DNA of 64,000 nucleotides from Rubrivivax sp. Lineage in GTDB: Bacteria > Pseudomonadota > Gammaproteobacteria > Burkholderiales > Burkholderiaceae_C. The DNA is taken from NCBI GenBank assembly GCA_022843905.1, contig JALHMT010000002.1:245042-309041 (forward strand). The letters are read 5' to 3'. Below, piece after piece: positions 1 to 6,674 of this stretch. The number at the start of each line of letters is the position of its first letter. Position 1 is the first letter of the stretch. The position numbers and the translations under genes are program-made. The notes beneath the pieces are model-generated. The model ran no database searches. It was not told the origin of the DNA and saw nothing but the letters and a program-made list of their open reading frames with translations.

Positions 1-5
1 AACCA

Positions 6-725
6 TCACTTGTGTCCTTTCTTGTGGCCGCGCTGCGGCGCATGGGGTTTGTCTTGTCGATGGGATTTGTCGGAAGGGGCGGCCCGGGCGGTCTGACCGA
101 CCGGCATCGCATCCGCGGCCTTCTGGCCGAGCCTGGATTCCTTGCCGGCGATGAGCTTGCGGATGTTGCCTTCGTGGCGCCACACCAGCAGCAGGCTCAT
201 GGCGACGATGGCCACGAAGCTCGGCTCGATGCCCCAGATGAGCATCTGGTAGAAGGGCGCGAACAGTGCGGCGACGATGGACGCCAGCGATGAATAGCGG
301 AAGAAGGCCGCGATGAGGGCCCAGCTCAGCAGCGTCGCCAGCCCCAGCGCCGGGTTGATGGCCATCAGCACACCGGCCGCCGTGGCCACGCCCTTGCCGC
401 CCTGGAAGCGGAAGAACACCGGCCACAGGTGGCCGACGAAGGCGGCCAGGCCGACGAAGGCCGCGGTGCCTTCGCCCAGGCCGAATCGCGGACCATAGAT
501 GAGCACCAGCAGCACCGGCACATAGCCCTTCAGCGCATCGAGCGCCAGCGTCAGCACGGCGGCAGGCCGGCTGCCCGAGCGCAGCACGTTGGTGGCGCCG
601 GGGTTGCCCGAGCCATAGCTGCGCGGATCGGCCAGGCCCATCACGCGGCTGACGATGACGGCGAAGGACAAGGAGCCGATCAGGTACCCGGCCAACATGG
701 CCAGGGCGCTGTACAGGAGGGTCAT
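6..725 (-). CDS. plsY: Glycerol-3-phosphate acyltransferase PlsY
   Basis: Integral membrane enzyme that moves an acyl group from acyl-phosphate to glycerol-3-phosphate, the first step of phospholipid synthesis. The 239-residue product has about five hydrophobic segments and the family motifs: GSLSFAVI near the N-terminus, SGNPGATNVLR at about residues 40-50, and the cytoplasmic loop FQGGKGVATAAG at about 105-116. The start at 725 is the first Met before the first membrane segment (MTLLYSALAMLAGYLIGS); an upstream in-frame extension is arginine-rich and unlike the family. The hydrophilic tail rich in His, Lys and Gln (KSHRQDKPHAPQRGHKKGHK) is longer than in E. coli PlsY and probably lies in the cytoplasm. 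It sits alone, just after the histidine kinase gene on the same strand. Confidence 0.93.
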   Translation of the reverse strand: MTLLYSALAMLAGYLIGSLSFAVIVSRVMGLADPRSYGSGNPGATNVLRSGSRPAAVLTLALDALKGYVPVLLVLIYGPRFGLGEGTAAFVGLAAFVGHLWPVFFRFQGGKGVATAAGVLMAINPALGLATLLSWALIAAFFRYSSLASIVAALFAPFYQMLIWGIEPSFVAIVAMSLLLVWRHEGNIRKLIAGKESRLGQKAADAMPVGQTARAAPSDKSHRQDKPHAPQRGHKKGHK

Positions 726-784
726 GGAGAGGGCTGGTCGTGACCACCGCGCCGCGCGCGTGGTGCAGTAGGGGACCGTGGAGT

Positions 785-2095
785 TTACGACGCGAGTGGC
801 AGCGTGATGGTGGCCTGCAGCCCCGGCGAGGCGTTGCGCAGCGTCAGGCGGCCACCGTGCGCAGCCGCGACGAGTTTGCAAAGGTGCAGGCCCAGGCCGA
901 CGCCGCCGCTGTCGCGGCCGCGTGCCGCATCGGGCCTGTAGAAGGCCTCGGCCAGGCGAGGCAGGTGCTGCGCAGCCACGCCCGGGCCGTGGTCGCGCAC
1001 GCTGATGAGCAGCTCCCGGCCCTCTCGCCGAAGGGCCACCACGGGCGGCGGTGTGGCCGGGCCGTGGCGCAGGGCGTTGCCGATCAGGTTGCGCAGGGCC
1101 AGGCGGATGCGCACCGGATCGACCTCGATGCGGGCCGGTGCATCGTCCAGCTGCAGGTCCAGCGCTCGCCCGACGAACTCATCGGCGCAGAGCGCGCGCA
1201 CCAGCGCTGCGAGGTCGCAGGGCTCGGGCTGCAGAGCGGCATGGCCGGCGGCCAGGCGCTCGCTTTCCAGCAGGTCGGTGATGAGGTCGCGCATCAGCCC
1301 CAGGTCGCGCAGCAGGGCGTCGCGCTGCGGGCTGTCGTCCAGCAGCTCGGTATGGAGCCGCGCGCGCGTGAGCGGCGAACGCAGCTCGTGGCTGATGGCC
1401 AGCAGCAGCCCGCGCTTGGCTTCCAGCCGGTCCTGCAGTCCGGCTGCCATGGTGTTGACCTGCGCCGCCAGGTCGCCCAGTTCGTCGTTGCGGCGCAGCG
1501 GGATGGGCGTGGCGAAGTCGCCCTGGCCGTAACGCAGCGCGCCGGCGCGGATGTCGTCCAGCGGCCTGAACAGCCGGCGTACCGTCAGGTAGCCGGCAGC
1601 CGTCACCGCCAGCAGCAGCGCCAGCGTGATCCAGCCGATCTGCCGCGGACGCTGCGGCCCGCTCGTCTCGCCGATCCTGAAGGTGATCTGGTGACCGTCG
1701 GCCAGCGTGCGGCGCAGCAGCCAGTCGCCGTCCTTGTCCTGTTCGGTGTCGTCCGGCTTGTAGCGGTGCCTGTCGCGCCAGGCCGGGTGCTCGGGGTGCG
1801 AGTCGAAGCGCACCACCGGGCCTTCGATGTGGATGGCGATGGGCAGCCTGTCGGCCAGGGCCTGTGCGCGCGCCGGATCGGGCGGGGTGCCGATGTCCAG
1901 CGCCAGGCGGTCGACGTAGTCGGCCACCATGGGGCGGATCAACGCGGTCCAGGAGCCCGACAAGGCGCGCTGCATGCCACCGAGGAAGACGATCGCCAGC
2001 AGCAGTGCCAGCACCAGGAACAGGCCGAGCAGCCGCAAACCGAGCGAACGCCGCCAGCCGGCGAAGCGGCCCGGCGGCGAAAGGCTGGTGCTCAC
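785..2095 (-). CDS. Sensor histidine kinase, Cpx/Rst-like
   Basis: Membrane-bound sensor kinase of 436 residues. It has a first transmembrane helix at about 20-40, a periplasmic sensor region of about 110 residues, a second helix at about 153-171, and a HAMP linker at 172-224. The dimerisation/phosphoacceptor motif AISHELRSPLTR has the phospho-His at residue 236. The C-terminal ATPase shows the N box (NLIGNALRHG), G1 (VRDHGPGV) and G2 (GGVGLGLHLCK), so the enzyme should be active. It overlaps the response regulator by 4 nt (ATGA) and is its cognate kinase. The CpxP-like lipoprotein encoded first in the same operon suggests the pair senses envelope stress. That role is inferred; the periplasmic domain itself was not recognised. 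Confidence 0.9.
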   Translation of the reverse strand: MSTSLSPPGRFAGWRRSLGLRLLGLFLVLALLLAIVFLGGMQRALSGSWTALIRPMVADYVDRLALDIGTPPDPARAQALADRLPIAIHIEGPVVRFDSHPEHPAWRDRHRYKPDDTEQDKDGDWLLRRTLADGHQITFRIGETSGPQRPRQIGWITLALLLAVTAAGYLTVRRLFRPLDDIRAGALRYGQGDFATPIPLRRNDELGDLAAQVNTMAAGLQDRLEAKRGLLLAISHELRSPLTRARLHTELLDDSPQRDALLRDLGLMRDLITDLLESERLAAGHAALQPEPCDLAALVRALCADEFVGRALDLQLDDAPARIEVDPVRIRLALRNLIGNALRHGPATPPPVVALRREGRELLISVRDHGPGVAAQHLPRLAEAFYRPDAARGRDSGGVGLGLHLCKLVAAAHGGRLTLRNASPGLQATITLPLAS

Positions 2096-2766
2096 GAACG
2101 CGCCCCGGCGAAGGCGTAGCCGGCGTTGCGCAGGGTCTTGATGCAGTCCAGCGGTTCGAGCTTGCGGCGCAGACGGCTGATCAGGATGTCGACCGCGCGC
2201 GTGTACAGATCGGCTTCGTGGCCGCGCAGGCGGTTCAGGATCTCATCGCGGCTGAAGACCTTCTGCGGCTCCTGAGCCAGCAGCAGCAGCAGCTGATACT
2301 CCGTGCCGGTGAGTTCGAGCGGCTCGCCCTGGCGGATCACCTGCCGGCGTTCGGTGTCGATCTCCAGGCCGTCGAAGCGCAGCTTCTGCGGCGCCGTCTC
2401 CACCGAACGCGTGCGGCGCAGGATGGTCTGCAGCCGCACCGCCAGCTCGCGCGGCTCGAAGGGCTTGGGCAGGTAGTCGTCGGCGCCGATCTCCAGGCCG
2501 ACGATGCGGTCCATCACCTCGCCGCGCGCGGTGAGCATCACGATGGGCACCTGGCTCTCGCGGCGTATGGTGCGGCACAGCTCGAAGCCGTCCATCTCGG
2601 GCAGCATGACGTCGAGGATCAGCGCGTCGAAGGGTTCGCTGCGCAGCCGCGCCAGCCCGGCACTGGGCCGCGTGGCGCTCTCCAGCTGCAGGTCGAAGCG
2701 ACGCAGGTAGGTCGCCAGCGGTGCGGCCAGATGCTCGTCGTCGTCGATCAACAGAATGCGGTGCAT
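2092..2766 (-). CDS. OmpR/PhoB-family response regulator
   Basis: DNA-binding response regulator of 224 residues. The receiver domain has the acidic pocket LIDDDE at 6-11, the phospho-acceptor Asp52 in LDVMLPEMDG, a conserved Thr in MLTARGE and Lys101 in YLPKPF. The C-terminal half is a winged-helix effector domain with the typical ELTGTEYQLLLLLAQ and ISRLRRKLEP segments. Together with the kinase (4-nt overlap) it forms a two-component system; the CpxP-like gene lies 46 nt upstream on the same strand. By family it is expected to activate envelope-stress genes, possibly including its own operon. Confidence 0.92.
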   Translation of the reverse strand: MHRILLIDDDEHLAAPLATYLRRFDLQLESATRPSAGLARLRSEPFDALILDVMLPEMDGFELCRTIRRESQVPIVMLTARGEVMDRIVGLEIGADDYLPKPFEPRELAVRLQTILRRTRSVETAPQKLRFDGLEIDTERRQVIRQGEPLELTGTEYQLLLLLAQEPQKVFSRDEILNRLRGHEADLYTRAVDILISRLRRKLEPLDCIKTLRNAGYAFAGARS

Positions 2767-2812
2767 CGCCAGCGAGCTTAAGGCAATGCACCGCGTGCCG
2801 GGACCGGCCTCG

Positions 2813-3289
2813 TCAGCCCGTGCGGCCGTGGCGGCCTTGTCGCTTGGCCATGAACTCGCGCACCCTGGCCTGCTGCGTCGGGTTCAGTCCGTCGTAGAAG
2901 TCGGCCGCGGCGTTGATGACTTCAGGGCTCTTGAGCTGCACGGCGCCGGTCTTCTCCTGCATCAGGGACAGGGCCCGGCTGCGGTCGAAGCGCTCACCGG
3001 CCACCAGCTGCTGCATCGCGGCGCGCGGGTCGGTGGTGCTGCCCACCAGCGCCAGGCGCTGCTCGTCGAGCTTGTCGAACAGCGTGCCCAGGCGCTGCTT
3101 CTGCGTGGCGTCCAGCACCAGCTCCTTGCCGGCGCGCTCGAGCAGCTTGCCGCGCCACTCGGCCACGGTCTCGGGGGAGACCTGCCCCATGCGGGTGTGA
3201 TGATCGCGATGGCCGCAGGCCGCGAGGCCGCCGGCCAGCACGGCGGCGGCGCCGAGGCCGATGAGTGTGCGCTTGATCCAGGCTTGCAT
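2813..3289 (-). CDS. CpxP/Spy-like envelope-stress lipoprotein
   Basis: 158-residue exported protein. The N-terminus MQAWIKRTLIG is followed by a hydrophobic stretch and the lipobox LAAC (cleavage before C22-like position, then GHRDHHT), so it is predicted to be a lipoprotein. The mature part is helical and charged, with repeated Spy/CpxP-like segments such as LDATQKQRLGTLFDKL and LNPTQQARVREFMAKRQ, which match the LTxxQ style of the family. The start at 3289 is supported by an AGGA Shine-Dalgarno 7 nt upstream; a longer in-frame reading would bury the signal peptide. It is the first gene of a three-gene operon with the regulator and kinase, as expected for a periplasmic accessory that damps the sensor. 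A lipid anchor is unusual, since E. coli CpxP and Spy are soluble. Confidence 0.8.
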   Translation of the reverse strand: MQAWIKRTLIGLGAAAVLAGGLAACGHRDHHTRMGQVSPETVAEWRGKLLERAGKELVLDATQKQRLGTLFDKLDEQRLALVGSTTDPRAAMQQLVAGERFDRSRALSLMQEKTGAVQLKSPEVINAAADFYDGLNPTQQARVREFMAKRQGRHGRTG

Positions 3290-3414
3290 GATGGAGTCCT
3301 TTCGTCGACTCGTTGAACATGGACGCATGGTGCCGGCCGTGTCGTCCGGCGTCGTCTCGCGGCGGTTTCGCCGTGTATCGTTTCTTTTCACCGCGCTCCC
3401 TGCATCCCACCCTC

Positions 3415-4647
3415 GTGTCCGCTTCCAACGACTCGCTGTTCGTCTACCGATCCTTCATGCGCCTGTGGGTGGCGCGCCTGTTCGGCACCGCCGCGGCGCA
3501 GATGCTGATGGTGGCCGTGGGCTGGCAGATGTACGACCTCACCGGCTCGGCCTGGGACCTGGGACTCGTCGGCCTGCTGCAGTTCCTGCCCGCGCTGGCG
3601 CTGGTGCTGGTCACCGGCCACGTCGTCGATCGCCTGCAGCGCGCGCGCATCGTCGCCAGCTGCCTGGCCGTGCAGGTGGTGGTGGCGCTGGTGCTGTTCA
3701 GCGGCAGCCAGGGCGGCTGGATGGGGCGCGAGCTGCTGCTGGGCATCTCGGTGGTGCTGGGGGCCGTGCGCGCCTTCCAGATGCCGGCGCAGCAGGCCCT
3801 CACGCCCGCCCTGGTGCCGGCCGAGGTGCTGCCCCGCGCGCTGGCCTTCAGCTCGGCCGGCATGCAGGGCGCCATCATCGCCGGCCCGGCCCTGGGCGGA
3901 CTCATCTATGCGGTCGGGGCGGGCGCCACCTATGCCGTGTGCGCCGTGCTGTTCGGTTGTTCGGCCCTGCTGTGCCTGACCATCCGCTACGCGCACGCGC
4001 CTTCGATCGAGCCCGCCACCTGGCGCACGCTGCTGGCCGGCGTGCACTACGTGTGGCACCACAAGGTGGTGCTGGGCGCCGTGTCGCTGGACCTCTTCGC
4101 CGTCCTGCTGGGCGGGGCCACGGCGCTGCTGCCGATGTTCGCCAAGGACGTGCTGCACGTCGGTCCCTGGGGGCTGGGTCTGCTGCGTGCGGCTCCCGCC
4201 GTCGGCGCGCTGGCCATGTCGATCGTGCTCACACGGTGGCCCGTACGGCGCAGGACCGGCCACCGCCTTCTCGGCGCCGTGGCCTTCTACGGCCTGACCA
4301 TGCTGGTGTTCGGCCTGTCCACGAGCTTCTGGCTGTCGATGGCGGCGCTGGCGCTCAGCGGGGCGGCCGACATGGTCAGCGTGGTCATCCGGCAGACCCT
4401 GGTGCAGCTCGAGACGCCCGATGCGATGCGCGGGCGCGTCAGCGCGGTCAACTCCGTGTTCATCGGGGCATCGAACCAGTTGGGCGAGTTCGAATCGGGT
4501 GCCACGGCCGCCCTGATGGGGCCGGTGGCTTCGGTGCTGCTGGGCGGCGTGGGCACGCTGCTGGTGGCCGGTCTGTGGCTGCGGTGGTTCCCGGCATTGG
4601 CACAGCGCGATGAACTGGTGGCGCCGAAGTCGGGCGCGGGCCCTTGA
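3415..4647 (+). CDS. MFS transporter, EntS-like
   Basis: Major facilitator superfamily exporter of about 410 residues with 11-12 hydrophobic helices. It opens with SFMRLWVARLFGTAAAQM and has the loop motif GHVVDRLQRARIV between helices 2 and 3, both typical of the EntS/MFS_3 group that exports siderophores or other small molecules. The substrate cannot be read from the sequence. The start is uncertain: I chose GTG at 3415, which opens a normal N-terminus (VSASNDSLFVYRSF). An ATG at 3313 adds 34 residues that look like untranslated leader and would run close to the divergent CpxP-like gene. The gene converges on cspA. Confidence 0.82.
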   Translation: MSASNDSLFVYRSFMRLWVARLFGTAAAQMLMVAVGWQMYDLTGSAWDLGLVGLLQFLPALALVLVTGHVVDRLQRARIVASCLAVQVVVALVLFSGSQGGWMGRELLLGISVVLGAVRAFQMPAQQALTPALVPAEVLPRALAFSSAGMQGAIIAGPALGGLIYAVGAGATYAVCAVLFGCSALLCLTIRYAHAPSIEPATWRTLLAGVHYVWHHKVVLGAVSLDLFAVLLGGATALLPMFAKDVLHVGPWGLGLLRAAPAVGALAMSIVLTRWPVRRRTGHRLLGAVAFYGLTMLVFGLSTSFWLSMAALALSGAADMVSVVIRQTLVQLETPDAMRGRVSAVNSVFIGASNQLGEFESGATAALMGPVASVLLGGVGTLLVAGLWLRWFPALAQRDELVAPKSGAGP

Positions 4648-4688
4648 ATCCCGCAGCCGTTCGATGGCGGACTTGCAAGGCCGTACTG

Positions 4689-4725
4689 AAAAGAAAAAAG
4701 GGCCCTGCCTTGCGGCAGTGCCCTT
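4689..4725 (-). terminator. Rho-independent terminator of cspA
   Basis: A 12-bp stem with one mismatch (AAGGGCCCTGCC at 4698-4709, GGCAGTGCCCTT at 4714-4725) has a 4-nt loop. On the minus strand it is followed by a T-rich tract (TTTTTTCTTTT, plus-strand 4689-4699). It lies about 45 nt after the cspA stop codon. Confidence 0.85.
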
Positions 4726-4767
4726 CGTTCAGGCCGGCTTCCCGAAGGAAGCCGATCGCGGGTCGGG

Positions 4768-4986
4768 TCAAACCGGGCGGATGTTGGCCGCTTGCGGGCC
4801 CTTGGCGCCTTGCTTGACTTCGAACTCGACCTTCTGGTTCTCTTGCAGCGACTTGAAACCGCCACCGTTGCGGATCTCGCTGAAGTGGGCGAACAGGTCC
4901 TTGCCGCCGCCGTCAGGCGTGATGAAGCCGAAGCCCTTGCCGTCGTCGAACCACTTGACCGTACCTTGTTGCGATGCGTTGTCCAT
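4768..4986 (-). CDS. cspA: Cold-shock protein, CspA family
   Basis: Small single-stranded nucleic-acid-binding protein (72 residues) made of one cold-shock domain. RNP1 (KGFGFI) and RNP2 (LFAHFS) are both intact, preceded by the typical GTVKWFDD opening. It binds RNA as a chaperone that prevents secondary structure. The start was set at the second Met (MDNASQQ, position 4986), because the AAGGA ribosome-binding site lies 9 nt upstream of it but directly abuts the first Met at 4995. A strong terminator follows. The roughly 200-nt gap to a possible promoter upstream fits the long 5' leader known for cold-shock genes. Confidence 0.93.
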   Translation of the reverse strand: MDNASQQGTVKWFDDGKGFGFITPDGGGKDLFAHFSEIRNGGGFKSLQENQKVEFEVKQGAKGPQAANIRPV

Positions 4987-5258
4987 GAATGACATTCCTT
5001 AAGTGAAAAACAAAAACTCGCGAACCCGACGGGTAACGCGGACAGAGACACTCAAGAATCATCAAACAGGGGGTGTTCGAACCAGGCCGGCCTTCGCGTT
5101 TGCGCTGAAAGAACTTCGCAGGTGCGTCGGCGGTAAAGCTGAAAGACCTTGAAAAAACGGTCTTGTGTATGTCTGTGCAGCGAGTGTAGCCGGCTTTTGA
5201 CTTGTGTGTCGGCGGATGTGGCACGCCCGCGGTAAAGAAGTGTCGGCCGACCACCTGT
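4987..5258 (-). promoter_or_regulatory. cspA upstream region, candidate long leader
   Basis: A 272-nt stretch without a credible gene lies between rsgA and cspA. A -10-like TACACT is present on the minus strand at 5183-5188, without a clear -35. If used, it would give a leader of roughly 190 nt, similar in size to thermosensing leaders of cspA genes. This is inference; no leader structure was computed. Confidence 0.3.
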
Positions 5259-6380
5259 TCAGTCCTCACCGCGCTTGCTCTTCGCACGCGCCTTGCCGGC
5301 CCGGCCGCGTGCCTTCCAGGTCTGCACCACGGCCTTGCGTTCCAGGGCGCTGAGCGTGTCGCGTCGCGCCTCGCGCAGCAGCTTGTGGAAGCTGCGCAGC
5401 CGCTCCGGCGGCACGTGCTCGCGCACGGCACAGCCGGGCTCGTCCTCGTGGCGGCAGTCGCGGAAGCGGCACTGCAGCGCGCGCTGCGCGATGTCGTCGA
5501 ACACGCTGCCGAGGGAGCCCGACTCGCTGTCCAGCCGCAGGGTGCGCAGGCCCGGCGTGTCGATGATGCAGGCGCCCTCGGGCGTGCGGTGCAGCGAGCG
5601 CGCGGTGGTGGTGTGCCGTCCGCGTCCGTCGTCGCTGCGGTTGGCTCCGGTGGACTGCGCCTGCGCACCGCTGAGCGTGGTCAAGGCATTGGTCAGCGTG
5701 CTCTTGCCGGCGCCGCTGCTGCCCAGCATCACCAGCGTCTGTCCGGCGAGCAGCCACGGCGCCAGCGCCTGCCGGGGTTCATCGCCCAGCGCGTTGACGC
5801 TGACCACGCCCACGCCGGGGGGCAGCAGGACCTGCACGTCTCGCAGCCGGCGCGCCGCGTCGGCGCAGAGGTCGGCCTTGGTCAGCACCACCACGGCTGC
5901 GACCTCGGCCAGCCGTACCAGGGCCAGGTAGCGTTCCAGACGGCGCAGGTTGAAGTCGTGGTCCAGGCCCATCACCAGCAGGGCGGTGTCGACGTTGCTG
6001 ACGATCACCACGCGCGTGACCTTCTCGCGGCCGTCGTGCAGCCGCCTGGCGATCTGCGTCAGCGGCGGCACGCGTGTGTGCGCCCACCACTCGCCCAGCG
6101 CGTTTCGGTCGGCCAGCACCCAGTCGCCGACGGCCAGCGCATCGCAGGCTTGTTCGAGCGACTGCAGCAGGGCCGGCAGCGCCCTGGCACGGTGCGGCTG
6201 GAGACCGTCGTGCAATTGCAGGCTGTCACGCTGCACTTCGGTGATGCGCAGCAGCTGCGTGGCCATGCCTTTCAAGTCCAGCAGCGAGAGCTGCCGAGCC
6301 ATCTGCGGCGTCAGGCCGATGGCGTGCAGCTGCGCCTGGGCCAATGGGGAGTCGGCTGAATGTTCAAGGGATTCGATCAT
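5259..6380 (-). CDS. rsgA: Ribosome small subunit-dependent GTPase RsgA
   Basis: Circularly permuted GTPase of 373 residues that assists late 30S maturation. The GTPase motifs occur in the permuted order G4 (TKAD), G1 (GSSGAGKST) and G3 (DTPG). The C-terminal zinc-binding segment is present as CRFRDCRHEDEPGCAV, followed by a basic tail. The N-terminal part (LQPHRARALPALLQSL onward) diverges from the usual OB-fold, so this may be the more divergent RsgA paralogue seen in some proteobacteria. The start at 6380 was chosen because upstream sequence in frame is not protein-like. It is monocistronic as far as can be seen, with a 294-nt upstream gap. Confidence 0.87.
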   Translation of the reverse strand: MIESLEHSADSPLAQAQLHAIGLTPQMARQLSLLDLKGMATQLLRITEVQRDSLQLHDGLQPHRARALPALLQSLEQACDALAVGDWVLADRNALGEWWAHTRVPPLTQIARRLHDGREKVTRVVIVSNVDTALLVMGLDHDFNLRRLERYLALVRLAEVAAVVVLTKADLCADAARRLRDVQVLLPPGVGVVSVNALGDEPRQALAPWLLAGQTLVMLGSSGAGKSTLTNALTTLSGAQAQSTGANRSDDGRGRHTTTARSLHRTPEGACIIDTPGLRTLRLDSESGSLGSVFDDIAQRALQCRFRDCRHEDEPGCAVREHVPPERLRSFHKLLREARRDTLSALERKAVVQTWKARGRAGKARAKSKRGED

Positions 6381-6674
6381 GGATCTGAAGATTTCCGGAT
6401 GAGCACGTCCAGTCGCCCGCTGCACGCGGCAGCGGGCGGGTTCGGATGTCAGGCGGAACGTCCCGTCCGTGATGGCGGCATCACGGCAACTCAGATCAAG
6501 GGGGACCCGGGTCGTGCGGCGCACGACGCGGAAGATCGGCAGCTTGGGCTGGCTGTCTGCCGGTATCTAGACGGAAGTCCGCAGGGTGGATGCAAGGGGC
6601 GATGTCTGCATGGCGGCCTCCGTCGATGGCTGGGTGGGACAAGGCCTGCAATGTGCTCCCGCACACCCGCGACG
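6381..6674. other. Non-coding gap upstream of rsgA
   Basis: 294 nt between rsgA and the GGDEF/EAL gene, both on the minus strand. It should hold the rsgA promoter and the 3' end of the upstream transcript. I see no convincing terminator hairpin, small gene or repeat in it. Confidence 0.4.
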
